Below, piece after piece: positions 9,701 through 19,787 of a stretch of DNA of 64,000 nucleotides; the stretch's first letter is position 1; each line of letters opens with the position of its first letter. The position numbers and the translations under genes were made by a program. Under the pieces are notes generated by a model. It saw nothing but the letters and a program-made list of their open reading frames with translations, made no database searches and was not told the origin of the DNA. The DNA lies in NCBI GenBank assembly GCA_937951625.1, contig CALFBP010000007.1, forward strand, positions 1 to 64,000. The letters are read 5' to 3'. This DNA comes from an uncultured Thermoguttaceae bacterium. GTDB taxonomy: Bacteria; Planctomycetota; Planctomycetia; Pirellulales; Thermoguttaceae.

Positions 9701-9828
9701 ACGAAAATCGGCTCCCTTGGGTTCGAAGGCGGGAGATCCACCTCGGCCACCGCGAGGCTGCCAGACCAGGCAACCACGATTCCCGCCAACAACGCAAGCC
9801 TTGTCAGCGTCCGGCAGCCTCCGCGCAT
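6736..9828 (-). CDS. lptD: LptD/OstA-like outer-membrane protein
   Basis: The product, 1030 residues from this start, has an N-terminal signal peptide (LTRLALLAGIVVAW, cleavage near LAVA-EVDL). Next come OstA-type beta-jellyroll segments (for example GDCRIAQGTDTITADEAVLW and ADRMVIWTTG), then a long beta-rich C-terminal half consistent with an LptD barrel. LptD inserts lipopolysaccharide into the outer membrane. Homology supports the ATG at 9828 rather than an upstream in-frame start at 9993, because the signal peptide begins there. A strong promoter lies about 190 bases upstream. The C-terminus converges on the oxidoreductase gene. Sequence outside the OstA repeats is divergent, so the exact cargo is uncertain. 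No other lpt genes are present. Confidence 0.8.
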   Translation of the reverse strand: MRGGCRTLTRLALLAGIVVAWSGSLAVAEVDLPPSNPREPIFVSSQAATQWTQGSYEVWVLRGDCRIAQGTDTITADEAVLWIEQQGLVEAGPRKVLAYLEGNVRVERRQAGRHTRLNDQTWFGRLATMDTIEVRAVQTNPASQTPPPIYERGMAHRDAAAGLVQAVQFVSPLPPPPPTDLPPGTRRLRAFPRSDVRTQVQWFPDRQTNQWVAVITSGVNLIIEGLSLPDRPDIPQALRSTPVGTIDISADRMVIWTTGIDEPDLQGNRLQPNNVPLEIYMEGNIVFRQGERIIQAERMYYDVANQVGTVLSAEILTPVPKYQGLLRLRAERIQQLSQDEFYAQNAYVTSSRMGRPSYRLQAGSVRFEDRETPRVDPVTGAPLIDPATGDLAMEPYRFATAENSFLFIDDLPVFYWPTFATNLDDPTLYVRRVRMRHDNVFGLQALVDLNMYQILGLRSPPEGTEWDASLDYLSKRGLGHGTKFSYNREGFLGLAGPAAGLWDYWGIQDHGDDDLGLDRMGVPAERSYRYRLFGQHRQILPGDIQLSAEVGLISDRNFLEQYYEREWYEMKDLSTGLELKRIRDNTAWSITADVRVNDFFTQTDWLPRADHFWLGQSLLWDRFTWYEHSSVGYGQFHTLAPPAPPQDPGAKFRFLPWETDAAGNPVVARGERFVTRHEIDLPLQLGVVKFVPYALGEFGHWGEDLNGQPLDRLFGQVGVRASVPMWRVNPDVESILWNLHGLAHKVVFDAEFSYSDANRDMTRLPLYDPLDDDSIEAFRRRFVPNTFPAPIGSFPPSPAIPLTFDERFYALRTGMAGWVTAPSSEIADDLTAFRLGMRHRWQTKRGAPDQMRIIDWITLDTNIVFFPDKDRDNFGQAIGLLDYDARWQVGDRFALLSSGIFDFFHDGQRIISVGGFLDRPPKSGLYLGVNVLDGPISNTVLSASYSYRMSPKWVSALSASVDLRRQGNIGENFTITRIGESFLVSAGFHADVSRGSYGASFSIEPRFLPKTRLGQAGGARIPTAGAFGLE

Positions 9829-10020
9829 ACGACCATCAGCAACGCGCGGCGACCACGCGGCGCGCAATGTTATGGTTGACCTGACTGGCCGGTTTGGAGT
9901 GGACAGACCCGTCGTCCTTGCCTCCCGGGATCGGCGACGAGCTTCTAATCCCGGATGTCTGCCATTTGCAATGCGAAAGTGATTGGAACCCAAAGGGATC
10001 CGTCCCCATGGGCGTCGCAG

Positions 10021-10049
10021 ATTATAGGAGTCCCGGGGCAGTGAATCAA
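10021..10049 (-). promoter_or_regulatory. Predicted promoter of the lptD-like gene
   Basis: The minus strand has TTGATT (10049-10044), a 17-base spacer and a perfect TATAAT (10026-10021). Transcription would start near 10014 and leave a leader of about 185 bases before the ATG at 9828. This is one of the best sigma70-type promoters in the window. Confidence 0.7.
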
Positions 10050-10083
10050 GCCGGGTTCAGCAGACGGAATATGACTATAACTA

Positions 10084-11373
10084 TTATTTCCGTAAGACCT
10101 TACGGCGATTTGTAAGATCCCAGAGGACCCTCGTTCCGGCGGCGGCGAAGGCGGCGATGGCGGGCATCAGCGGCGCTCGCATCCTCATGTCGGTCCAGTA
10201 CAACGTATGGACTGCGGTGAAGCATACCACAAGAAGCAGGCATGAAACCCACCCCAGGGAGCTGGGGTCGCGCCACCTGCGCGCTGCAACCGATGCCCCG
10301 ATGACGGCGAGAGCGAGGACGGTCGTGTACCAAATGCCAACGGCGTAACGACTAAGACGCCGTGCCATCGATTCCTCGGCGACGGTTTGGTGTGGCAAAG
10401 GGGAAAACAGCCTCCCAATTCGGACGAGGCAGGCGTAGCAGAACATTTCAGGTTCGTTGCGGATCGCTTGGATGGCTTTGGCATAGGCAAGCCGATCGGC
10501 GTGAATCTCTTCCCGGGGACTACCCCGGGGCATTTCGGCCGACCATTGGCGGTCCAAAGCATCGCTTCTCCAAACCGTTCCCCAAGGGGCGCGGCGGAGG
10601 TGTTCGTAAAAGAAGGGGTTGTTCGCCAGCAGGAGGGTGTAGCCGCCGTGGGTCGTGGTCACGATGGGGCGTCCAAAGTGGATTTGATTTCGTACGGCCC
10701 AAGGAGACACGACCACCGCCACGGCGCCAACGAAGGCCAGACTCAGCCGCGCCTTGGCCATCGCGGCGGGTTTGGCGACGAGAAACAGCAGCCCCGCGGC
10801 GCAGGCCCAGGGCAGAAACGTAGGCCGACAGAGAATGGCCAAACCAGCGAAGGCCCCCGCGGCGAGGGCGTGGACCACTCGGTCACTCCGTCCCGTTTGG
10901 GCAATCCAAACCAGCGAGGCCACGGCCAAAAAGGCCGCTAGCGTCTCGGTCATGACGAGGGCGGACTGGGCCAGGAGAATCGGATCCAACGCCACCAGCA
11001 ACGCGGCCCACCATGCCCAGCGTTCCAGGCCGCAGGTCCGCCCAAGCCGGTAGGTGAACCAGACCGTCGCCAAGCCCAAGGCCACGTGCAAGGCTCCTAT
11101 CGCCAATCGACTGTTGGATGCCATCGCCACGCAGGGGACGAGCAGCAGCGGATACAAGGGGGGCCGGTAGGCGGTGGGCGAGTCGTGGTTCCCGAACGTC
11201 TGGTGCTGGACGAGGTTTTCCGCAATCGCGCGGTAGCCGTCGGGATCGGCCGCCAGCGCGTCTGGCCAAAGCACCAGGCTCACGGTACGGACGATGATCG
11301 TAGCTAGAAGCAGCGCGAGCGTCGTTCGTTTCTCTAACAATCCTTGGGTAGGCAAGGGACCGTCTTTAGACAA
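10084..11373 (-). CDS. Membrane glycosyltransferase, GT39/ArnT type
   Basis: The 429-residue protein has about ten predicted transmembrane segments. Its first periplasmic loop carries the acidic motif ADPDGYRAIAENLV, at the position of the catalytic DD/DE motif in polyprenyl-phosphate-dependent glycosyltransferases (PMT/ArnT superfamily). A further motif, YRPPLYPLL, follows. Such enzymes move a sugar from a lipid-phosphate donor to protein or lipid A at the outer face of the cytoplasmic membrane. The first possible start is a TTG without a clear ribosome-binding site, so the start is uncertain. It is followed on the same strand by the lptD-like gene 255 bases away, which has its own promoter. 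Confidence 0.85.
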   Translation of the reverse strand: MSKDGPLPTQGLLEKRTTLALLLATIIVRTVSLVLWPDALAADPDGYRAIAENLVQHQTFGNHDSPTAYRPPLYPLLLVPCVAMASNSRLAIGALHVALGLATVWFTYRLGRTCGLERWAWWAALLVALDPILLAQSALVMTETLAAFLAVASLVWIAQTGRSDRVVHALAAGAFAGLAILCRPTFLPWACAAGLLFLVAKPAAMAKARLSLAFVGAVAVVVSPWAVRNQIHFGRPIVTTTHGGYTLLLANNPFFYEHLRRAPWGTVWRSDALDRQWSAEMPRGSPREEIHADRLAYAKAIQAIRNEPEMFCYACLVRIGRLFSPLPHQTVAEESMARRLSRYAVGIWYTTVLALAVIGASVAARRWRDPSSLGWVSCLLLVVCFTAVHTLYWTDMRMRAPLMPAIAAFAAAGTRVLWDLTNRRKVLRK

Positions 11374-11424
11374 GGGTGCGTCGCGTCGTGCGCTTCGTGG
11401 TGAACCACGAACGGGCCGATTCGC

Positions 11425-13908
11425 TCATTGCGGGTGCAAGGAATACAAAAGAATGTTGATGGCGATCCGGGCGGCGTCTTGACGTACATAGCCCCGACAT
11501 TCGATCGTGTCTTGCTTCTCCAAGGCGCAGCTCAGGTCCACGGGAGAGAAGATCACCGCGTAACGGTTACCCAGTTTCAGACCTTCAAGTTCCGGCGGTC
11601 CCTGACGTTCCAAGGCCCTCAATGGCTGGTTTCCACCGCGCTGCTGGGGATCCTTTCGCGTGACGGTGGAGAGATCGAATCCGCCAAAGGCGGGAGTCAA
11701 CAAGGGATCGCCGACCGGAATCGTCTTCAACGGGGCGTCGGGAAAAATGGCCTGCATCTCGCGGCGGAACGACTCGCTGAACGCCCCGTTGGCGCAGATC
11801 GCATTGGCGAACAGCGTACCGCCGCGCTCGAGGAAGATCTTGAGTTGCTTGCGTTCCGCTTCGGTCAAACGAAAGGCATTCCGCCCGTGCATGAACACCA
11901 AGTGATGCTCGAACAACCCAGGATCGGTGATTGGCAAGTCCTCGACCTCGGCTTTGAAGCGGGTTTTCAAGGCCGTGGCAGCGGCCTCGGCCAAATTGAC
12001 CAAGGCTCGCGGCGCCGACGCGCAGCCGCCGGGGTGGCGGAGGTTGGCGATGCGGATCGCGCCGCGGTCGATCGGGTCGCGGCTGCTCTCGTCCTGACGC
12101 AGATCGAACGCCACCTCCTTGGTCTGCAACTGTCCGCGGTTGGTGGCGTAGGCCAACACGTTGATGCCAATGGTCAATCCGCCCTGGATTTGATCCTGGA
12201 CGACAGGGCTGTACTTTGTTTCCCGGCCGGGACGCGACAGTTCCCAGAGGCACGAGAGCGGGGCCTGGACCTTAGTTCCAGGGCCTGGCGGCGGGGCATA
12301 AACCACGCTGGTGCGGCAGCCGAACTCGATACCCAACAAGGGGCGGAGCTGCGCGGGATCGACGAGTTCCTCCGCCCGCCAGATCGGATGTTCTGGCGGC
12401 AGGACTTCCAGGCGATACTCGGCCTCGGGGAACACCCGCCGCATCAGTTCGCGGAATCCCTCGTCGAACGCAGCGCCGCCGCACTGGGCCTCGGCAAAGA
12501 GGAACCCGCCGCGGTCGAGGTAGTCGCGGATTTTCTTGGCAAGCTCTTGTTGTTGGTTGGGGTCGTCGGGCAGGGGGCTGTTGGCGCCGCAATAGAACAA
12601 CACCGGCGACTGGCCGAGGTCCTCGACGCTGGCCTCGCGGATGTCGGTCACCTGCCAGACAAGGTCTTTTTTCCACCGCGTTTCCACGTAGCGGGTCAGA
12701 TTGGCCACGTCGCTGCGGTGCCGATTCCAGTCCTCGCCTCGCCCGTGCTTGACCTTGGAGATCAGCACGGGCCAACGCCCCTTGGAAAGAAACAAGAGGG
12801 CAAAGCTGGTGGCGATGCGGGGGTCGCCCTCGATCGGGCCTACTTTGCTTGACCAGTGGTCGGCCAAGTCGCCTTTCATCTTGATCAGCGCGTCGGCCCC
12901 CTCGCGATACCAGTCGTGCTGGCCGATGAACCGCCGGGCAGTGAGTCGTCCCGCCCGCTCCAAACCGTAAAGGTAGTACATCAGCCAGGTGTTGATCGGC
13001 GAGCCGGGATTGTGCGTGACGGAAAAATGGTCGCCCAACCATTTCAAGCCGCGCTGCACGCGGTTTCCGTCCGATTCGCCCTTGGAGCAACACGTGATAC
13101 GGTCTCCGTCCACCGAGGCATCGGCGTTTTCCACGCGATCGGCGGTGATCACCAGGCAGGCGATGCCCGCACAGGTCATGCTGCCTGTGCCACTCACGCC
13201 CTTCTTATAGCCCCATGAACCATCCGGGTTCTGGTTGTCCTCCCAATAGGCCTTGGCCAGTCGCCAGGTCTGGGCGCTGACGGCCACACCGGCACGTTCC
13301 GCCTCGTGCAGGGCCAACACGGCGAATTGGCTGTTGGAATTGTCTGGCTCGCTACTGCGGAGGTCGTAGCCCCATCCGCCTTTGCCCCCTCGGTCCCGAG
13401 TGATCTGGGCCTCCTGAAGCCATTTCACGTTTCGGGTAACCAGGGGCAAGTCGGTCTTTTTGCCGGCCAGGCAGAAGGCCATGGTCTGTAAGCTGGCGGC
13501 GTAGGTCCGCTCGGGCTGGATTTTGCGAAGAACGTTAAGGGCGCGGCGAATGGCATCGTCGTCGGGGTCCACGCCCGAGTTTAACAGGGCCAAGGTGCAT
13601 AGGGCGGTAATTCCGCCCATCTGGGAGGGATATTCCGCCCAACTGCCGTCAGCCCGCTGCTGCCGCTTCAGGAACGCCACTCCCCGCTCGATGGACTGGC
13701 GGACCTGTTCGGCCGTGATCTGCCCCGCAGTCGGCCTCACGATCCCTAGCACGAGAAAAATCGGCAAAACCAAAACGATGATTCCGCGAGCGAAACTAAG
13801 CCGTGCCCGCGGAAGATCGATTGGTAAATCGAAGGCTATTTTGCCTCGTTGCACGTTTAGAGAGCTGGGGAAAGGACTGAGCAAAGTTCGACTCCGGTCT
13901 TCGTCCAC
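11425..13908 (-). CDS. DUF4159 protein fused to a terpene-cyclase-like toroid
   Basis: The 827-residue protein has a hydrophobic signal (GIIVLVLPIFLVLGIV, about residues 43-60). An alpha-toroid region (about 65-330) of prenyltransferase/squalene-cyclase repeats follows, for example GVAFLKRQQRADGSWAEY and NQNPDGSWGY. Two DUF4159 modules complete it (about 400-610 and 615-827), each with a flavodoxin-like core such as RDYLDRGGFLFAEAQCGG and KIFLERGGTLFANAICANG. DUF4159 proteins accompany MoxR and von Willebrand-domain genes in planctomycetes, and here the gene is divergent from moxR. The first available start is a GTG at 13908. The toroid lacks the DxDD catalytic motif of squalene-hopene cyclase, so an enzymatic terpene role is unlikely. 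Function unknown. Confidence 0.85.
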   Translation of the reverse strand: MDEDRSRTLLSPFPSSLNVQRGKIAFDLPIDLPRARLSFARGIIVLVLPIFLVLGIVRPTAGQITAEQVRQSIERGVAFLKRQQRADGSWAEYPSQMGGITALCTLALLNSGVDPDDDAIRRALNVLRKIQPERTYAASLQTMAFCLAGKKTDLPLVTRNVKWLQEAQITRDRGGKGGWGYDLRSSEPDNSNSQFAVLALHEAERAGVAVSAQTWRLAKAYWEDNQNPDGSWGYKKGVSGTGSMTCAGIACLVITADRVENADASVDGDRITCCSKGESDGNRVQRGLKWLGDHFSVTHNPGSPINTWLMYYLYGLERAGRLTARRFIGQHDWYREGADALIKMKGDLADHWSSKVGPIEGDPRIATSFALLFLSKGRWPVLISKVKHGRGEDWNRHRSDVANLTRYVETRWKKDLVWQVTDIREASVEDLGQSPVLFYCGANSPLPDDPNQQQELAKKIRDYLDRGGFLFAEAQCGGAAFDEGFRELMRRVFPEAEYRLEVLPPEHPIWRAEELVDPAQLRPLLGIEFGCRTSVVYAPPPGPGTKVQAPLSCLWELSRPGRETKYSPVVQDQIQGGLTIGINVLAYATNRGQLQTKEVAFDLRQDESSRDPIDRGAIRIANLRHPGGCASAPRALVNLAEAAATALKTRFKAEVEDLPITDPGLFEHHLVFMHGRNAFRLTEAERKQLKIFLERGGTLFANAICANGAFSESFRREMQAIFPDAPLKTIPVGDPLLTPAFGGFDLSTVTRKDPQQRGGNQPLRALERQGPPELEGLKLGNRYAVIFSPVDLSCALEKQDTIECRGYVRQDAARIAINILLYSLHPQ

Positions 13909-14066
13909 GGGTGGACGTTCCCCATAAGTATATTACAATTCGTAAGTTAAACGATAGGCGATGGTCCAGGAACCCGCCTCGGCTTCTGGCGGCAAAACCG
14001 GACAGAAAGGATGCGCCGGCGGGGCGGCATGTTGTTTGTGGTCTGGTAACCGCAAGGAGTCTGAGT

Positions 14067-15092
<1,026 letters not shown>

Positions 15093-15181
15093 GCCGCCGC
15101 GAGGCTCGACCGGCGCAGGGTTCGGCGTCCTCGGCTCGTGAGGCTTATGCCTTGCGGGGCTTCCGCGCCTTGAACTTCGAG

Positions 15182-16060
15182 TCAACCATCCAATCTGGGA
15201 CGGCGCGAAAATCTACCGGAATCGCGGAAACGTGCCTGACCTTGGGTGGACGAAGCAACGCGGCCGAGAAGCTGGTCGATCAGGCCCTCGGCCTCGTCGG
15301 TAATTTGAGCGATCCGCAACATCCACGGCGAGGGAACGGTACCGAGTCCGTCAAACACTTCGGCCGGGAAGCACGTAAGGATGCTGGCCGCGATTTTGGC
15401 GTTCAGATCGGGATTCGGACTTAACGGCTCGAGCCATTCGCGGAACGACGCCTGCAAGGAGGCAAGCACCAAAGGCCAGGCGAATCGCCCGCCTTCGCTG
15501 TGCAACTGTTGCACGAATTCTTGGGCGAAGTCCCGGGCCCGATCCGGTTCCACGGCGAACTCGCAAACGTCGAAGTCCATCGCCAAGCGTCCCACGAGCA
15601 AATCCGTCCAGCGTTCCGACCGCCGCCGCAGGGAGTCTAACCGCAGCGACTCCTCCGGCGTCAGGCCCGAATGGTTGACGAGGATCGTTAGCACGCGATG
15701 ACGGGCTTCGATGTGGCCGATAAGTACGCTGCGGGCCACCGGTTCCATCTCATCGACTCCGAAGGCACGATCGTAGGCGCGCATGGCTGCGGACCACACC
15801 CGGGTCAACACTTCGCTCGCCAAAATTTCCTCCAAAACCCCACGAAACAAGCGATGCTCCGCTGAGTTCGGTTTCATGACGCCCGACTCCATCCAGCCAG
15901 AAATCCGCTTGAGCGAGCGCCCCCAGCGATCCAGACGGCTCTTCGAGGCCGTCCAGTAGGCCTCCACACTCTGCTCAGAAACTTGGTCCCGCAAGCGAAG
16001 CAAGACCGGGGCATGTGCGGCAACAACAGCAGCGAGGTCGACCAATTCGCGGGCGTGCAT
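15182..16060 (-). CDS. Hypothetical helical protein
   Basis: The 292-residue protein is mostly helical by composition, with no signal peptide, membrane segment or recognised motif. It starts MHARELVDLAAVVAAH and contains several Arg/Trp-rich stretches such as SRLDRWGRSLKRISGWM. The ATG lacks an obvious ribosome-binding site. It converges on the MoxR gene with 89 bases between the stop codons. I do not recognise the family. Codon use looks like that of its neighbours, so it is probably real. Confidence 0.7.
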   Translation of the reverse strand: MHARELVDLAAVVAAHAPVLLRLRDQVSEQSVEAYWTASKSRLDRWGRSLKRISGWMESGVMKPNSAEHRLFRGVLEEILASEVLTRVWSAAMRAYDRAFGVDEMEPVARSVLIGHIEARHRVLTILVNHSGLTPEESLRLDSLRRRSERWTDLLVGRLAMDFDVCEFAVEPDRARDFAQEFVQQLHSEGGRFAWPLVLASLQASFREWLEPLSPNPDLNAKIAASILTCFPAEVFDGLGTVPSPWMLRIAQITDEAEGLIDQLLGRVASSTQGQARFRDSGRFSRRPRLDG

Positions 16061-16790
16061 GGCAGATCGATGAGTTGTGAGAAAGTGGGGTCTGCGGGCA
16101 GGAAACTCGCGGACCCAGCCTCGTCCTATTTTCCAACAGTTGTATGGGACTCATGAGGTGGCAAAGCCCATGCCACCAAACTTTCTCAGCCGACGAAAAT
16201 CTCCGCTCAATTTCCTCAACACCAAGCGGCGCCAGAGGGTTACAGCAGATGCGAACCACGAATCGAGGATCTTAAGGGCTGTTCGAATGTTGGGCTTTCT
16301 CAACAAGCGGTATCGATCCCCCTCAACAATTGCGATGCGATTTTGACACACTCAGGACGATCGATCGCTCTGAAGATCGCCCGAAACATTGTCTTCCACT
16401 TTGATCCGTGTTCACTGGGTCGCACCCCAACTTGGACAATAGAACCGGGCGAGAAGACCTCAAGTCGGAGCTAAAACGTACCCTACCGAAGGCCCAATAG
16501 ACCACCTCGAAGAGGTGTATTAAACTAAACTGAACGAGGGGTGCTAAATTACGCAATCCGCAAAGTCAGCGACGTTTAAATGGTTTTTTGTCCTTTTTCA
16601 AAACAAAACTCGACACGGTTTATCGTCTTTCGGTTAGAATCAAGTATGAGGGAGGTAAGAAGAAAGTCGGCAAACCGGAACTAGAGAAGCGTGAGGCTTT
16701 CCAAGGTCAACGGGGACGTGAACATTCCAGGGCCAGTGGCATTCGCGTCTAGCCGACTTCCAAAGGTTAGCTAACCCATTGGGTGACGCG
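16061..16790. other. Intergenic stretch, no gene recognised
   Basis: This 730-base gap has lower GC than its flanks. It contains a hairpin with stem GGTGGCA/TGCCACC at 16158-16177, without a T-run, and a GGGAGGT-like sequence near 16650. No open frame has recognisable similarity. It may hold the promoter of the zinc-ribbon gene that follows. Confidence 0.5.
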
Positions 16791-17111
16791 ATGAAGTGTC
16801 CAAACTGTCTGGGGCACGACCGGCTCTATCGAGTCCCCAGCGAGTTGCCGTGGTATCTCTTTCCCCTGCGATTGTTCTTCGTTCGAATCCATTGCGACTG
16901 TTGTCTGATCTCGTTCTACCGCTTCCGGCCCTATCACCGTTTGTTGGAAGCATTGAATCGCAGGAATAAGAACGAGCGGTGTGCTGGGCGGGCAACATCC
17001 AGACGCGGGACGGGGTATTGGTCCTCTAGCAAGCCCACGGATGAGATCACGTCTTCAGAAAAGCAACGGGCGAAAACCTTGAGCCAAGGACAGGTCGGCT
17101 GTCGATCTTGA
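16791..17111 (+). CDS. Small zinc-ribbon-like protein
   Basis: The 106-residue product begins MKCPNCLGHDRLYRVPSE, has a hydrophobic stretch (WYLFPLRLFFVRIHC), and then CDCCLISFYRFRPYH. The two Cys pairs are spaced as in the short CxxC...CxxC zinc-ribbon proteins found in many planctomycetes. The C-terminal 40 residues are low-complexity and basic. An in-frame TTG at 16779 is an alternative start. The last 65 bases overlap the 3' end of the convergent DUF1501 gene, which lowers confidence in the C-terminal part. Confidence 0.55.
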   Translation: MKCPNCLGHDRLYRVPSELPWYLFPLRLFFVRIHCDCCLISFYRFRPYHRLLEALNRRNKNERCAGRATSRRGTGYWSSSKPTDEITSSEKQRAKTLSQGQVGCRS

Positions 17112-18324
17112 GCCATTCGTCTAACAGCGTGGCGTAGACGCGACGGAAATCGGTGTGGGCCCGCTGGCCATTGCTCTCCAGGTCGTCCAACCGAGGGTGT
17201 TGCCCGATCAATCCGCCGCGAACCTTTCCGCCCACGACGAACAGCGGCTGGGCCGAACCGTGGTCCGTGCCGCGACGACCGTTTTCCGCCACGGTGCGGC
17301 CGAACTCGGAGAAGGTCATCAAAAGCACCCGATCCAGGAGCCTGTCCCGCTTCAGGTCGTGGACCATGGCGGCGATCGATTCGGAGAGTTGCTCCAGCAG
17401 GGCGCCGTGATTGAGGGCTTGGCCCGCATGGGTGTCGAAACCGCCTGGTTCGTCTCCGCCCAGCTCGGCGTAAAAAATGCGGATTCCCAGATGGGCGCGG
17501 ATGAGCTGGACAATGGTCCGCAGCGTGGCCGCGAACTGGAAGCGTGGGTAGTCGCCGGCCGGAGCCTTCGTGGCTGCTTCAACTTGGCGGCTCGTGGCCC
17601 TCGCAGCCAACGCCACCCTTTGGACGAATGGAAGCAAATCGTGTGCGGGCGATGAGCCGGCGGTCTTCTGTTGGAAAGGGGCTCGGTCGGGCGAAGAAGC
17701 CTCGGCGTGGGGCGTCTCGGGCGGGACCTGGCCATCATCCCCTTGCAGCCCGTACTGATCGAGCGATCGGACCCAAGGCACGATCGCCCGCTCGGCATTC
17801 ATCGCGAAAGGCCGAGGGATTTGGCCCACGTAGACCGCAGGCACGCGAGCCGCCTCCGGCTGATAGATCTGATCCACCGCCCGGCCAAGCCAGCCGGTCT
17901 GGGATGCGTCGGGCCGGAGGTCGGCGCTCTGCCAGACGCGCATCGCATGAGGGTGGTCCTGGTTTGGATTCGGATATCCCACGCCGTGAAGGACTCCTAG
18001 CAACCCTTCTTGATAGAGTTTGTAGAATCCCGGCATTTGGGGGTGGAAGCCGAAATCGCCGTCGAGTTTGTGCAGCTTTTCGGCTGAAAGGCGGAGCGTG
18101 GGCCGGTTCTTGGCATACAAGTCGTCCCGAAACGGAACCACCGTATTCAGACCGTCATTGCCTCCGGCAAGCTGCACAACGATCAGAATCGTGTCGTCTT
18201 GCGGGGGTTGCGTCTGAGCCGCCGCAGCGGTTCGGGCGAGGAAGCACGGGACGCTCGCGCTGGCAGACACCAAGGCGGAGGTGCCGAGGGATTGCTTCAG
18301 AAAATCGCGGCGGGAAAGCGACAT
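17047..18324 (-). CDS. DUF1501 domain protein, Tat-exported
   Basis: The 425-residue protein starts with a twin-arginine signal (MSLSRRDFLKQSLGTSALV), so it is predicted to cross the cytoplasmic membrane folded. The DUF1501 core resembles the alkaline-phosphatase/sulfatase fold, with VVQLAGGNDGLNTVVPF near the N-terminus and TFSEFGRTVAENGRRGTDHG towards the C-terminus. AGGAG precedes the ATG. It lies nine bases downstream of the DUF1800 gene. This pair is a hallmark of Planctomycetota and related phyla and is presumed to act together on the cell surface. The substrate is unknown. Confidence 0.94.
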   Translation of the reverse strand: MSLSRRDFLKQSLGTSALVSASASVPCFLARTAAAAQTQPPQDDTILIVVQLAGGNDGLNTVVPFRDDLYAKNRPTLRLSAEKLHKLDGDFGFHPQMPGFYKLYQEGLLGVLHGVGYPNPNQDHPHAMRVWQSADLRPDASQTGWLGRAVDQIYQPEAARVPAVYVGQIPRPFAMNAERAIVPWVRSLDQYGLQGDDGQVPPETPHAEASSPDRAPFQQKTAGSSPAHDLLPFVQRVALAARATSRQVEAATKAPAGDYPRFQFAATLRTIVQLIRAHLGIRIFYAELGGDEPGGFDTHAGQALNHGALLEQLSESIAAMVHDLKRDRLLDRVLLMTFSEFGRTVAENGRRGTDHGSAQPLFVVGGKVRGGLIGQHPRLDDLESNGQRAHTDFRRVYATLLDEWLKIDSRPVLGSRFSPVAFLKT

Positions 18325-18333
18325 GGCAGACTC

Positions 18334-19713
18334 CTAGGCCAACTGGAACTCAGGCAACGTGACGACGACGTGGGCCAAGGTGCGGACTCCTTGCGAAGGA
18401 TTGGCCTTGGCCGAGTCGGCCCGGGCAGTTGCCCGACTCCATACCTCGCGCGATGCAGGACTCAGGTCGCCTTGGAGGTACAGGTCGGCGAGAAACCGGC
18501 CTACCGCCTCGAACGCAGAACCCCCTCGCTTTCTGGCGACCGCCCAAGGATCGAGCTTGCCGCCGTAGGGCCCCGCCGTTGAAAAAAGCGCCCAAGCCAG
18601 ATTATGGCGGCGAATCCAGGTCGCGTCGGTAAGCCATGTGCTTCCGCCAATCCAGCCCTTGGTCGTTGGCGGATGACACAGGTCTTGCCCCAGTTCGGCC
18701 AATTCGTGTCCCAGCGGCTCGGCGTTGACCACGGTCTCCATCCCGCGCACGATGCCCACGGCGAATTCGACGGGGCTCTTGATCCGCTGGCGATACGCCA
18801 GGTTTGAGAAAAACAAATTGGAACGCAGCATGGTGCCGACTACTTTGGCGATGTCATGTTCGCTTGCGAACCCGGCGACCAAGGGTTCAAGCAACGAATC
18901 GCTGGGCGGCTCGGTCTCGGAGATGAACCAACGGTATAGTTTGGCCACCACCCGGCGGGCGGTCGAAGGCTGGGCCAGGGCGATCTTGACCGCGTCGTGG
19001 CCGTTCCAAGGTCCCTGTCGGCCGAGGATCTTTTTTGCTCCGTCATCGTGTTCGCGCTCCACGTAGCGGAGACGATGGCGGACCACCATGAACCCGGTGA
19101 AGGCGCGGGCCACGCCCTGGACGTCGCTTTCCGAGTAATGCCCCGGCCCCACGGTCAACTCCTCCAGAAACGTCCGGCCGAGATCGAGACTGGGTTGGGC
19201 CTTACGATTGGCTCCTCCGCTTAAGGCAAGGAGCATCGCGGCATCGTGGACCGCGGCGTCGAGCAACTGGTCGAACTGCCCCAAGGCGTGCGCACGGAGG
19301 AGTTGCAAGTGTTCCGCGAGCGACAGGGCATGGGTAGGGCGATTCCGCGGGATGGCCAGGTGGTTATGCCAGAAGAGGGTCATTTTTTCCAACAGGGGGT
19401 GCGGCGACTCCATCATCCGTCGCAACCACCAGACCCGCAGGCCATCCGTCGATTCTGCCTCCGGATCGATGGACCGCTCGAATTCGTCGTAGAGGCGGTT
19501 GAACGCGGCCACGTCATCCTCGGGGCGGAGCAGCCTCTCCACCGTTTTTGCAGGGCCGTCGCGGAGGGCTTGTTGAAGCTGAGGCCAGGTGGCCCCAAAG
19601 CCCGCCCGGCGAAAGAGGTGGCCCGCAAGGCGGAGGTCCCAGGGACGCTCCGCGTCGGGCTGATAGGCCGCCCAGGCCCAAGCCGGATCGATGTTTTGCG
19701 GGTCAAGCAACAT
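18334..19713 (-). CDS. DUF1800 domain protein
   Basis: The 459-residue product matches DUF1800: HLFRRAGFGATWPQLQQAL near the N-terminus, then MTLFWHNHLAIPRNRP, QFDQLLDAAVHDAAMLLAL, and VQGVARAFTGFMV. The start is the ATG at 19713, which has TTTGGAG upstream and where similarity begins; the open frame extends 137 codons further upstream without similarity. It precedes the DUF1501 gene with a nine-base gap, so the two are surely co-transcribed. No classical signal peptide is visible, and the protein may be co-exported with its Tat-dependent partner. Function unknown. Confidence 0.93.
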   Translation of the reverse strand: MLLDPQNIDPAWAWAAYQPDAERPWDLRLAGHLFRRAGFGATWPQLQQALRDGPAKTVERLLRPEDDVAAFNRLYDEFERSIDPEAESTDGLRVWWLRRMMESPHPLLEKMTLFWHNHLAIPRNRPTHALSLAEHLQLLRAHALGQFDQLLDAAVHDAAMLLALSGGANRKAQPSLDLGRTFLEELTVGPGHYSESDVQGVARAFTGFMVVRHRLRYVEREHDDGAKKILGRQGPWNGHDAVKIALAQPSTARRVVAKLYRWFISETEPPSDSLLEPLVAGFASEHDIAKVVGTMLRSNLFFSNLAYRQRIKSPVEFAVGIVRGMETVVNAEPLGHELAELGQDLCHPPTTKGWIGGSTWLTDATWIRRHNLAWALFSTAGPYGGKLDPWAVARKRGGSAFEAVGRFLADLYLQGDLSPASREVWSRATARADSAKANPSQGVRTLAHVVVTLPEFQLA

Positions 19714-19787
19714 GGGCAATCTCCAAAGGAGGCCACCGCTTCCGCGGTCATCGCGTGCGTTGGGCCGCCGGACGCCTCGCCTGCCGC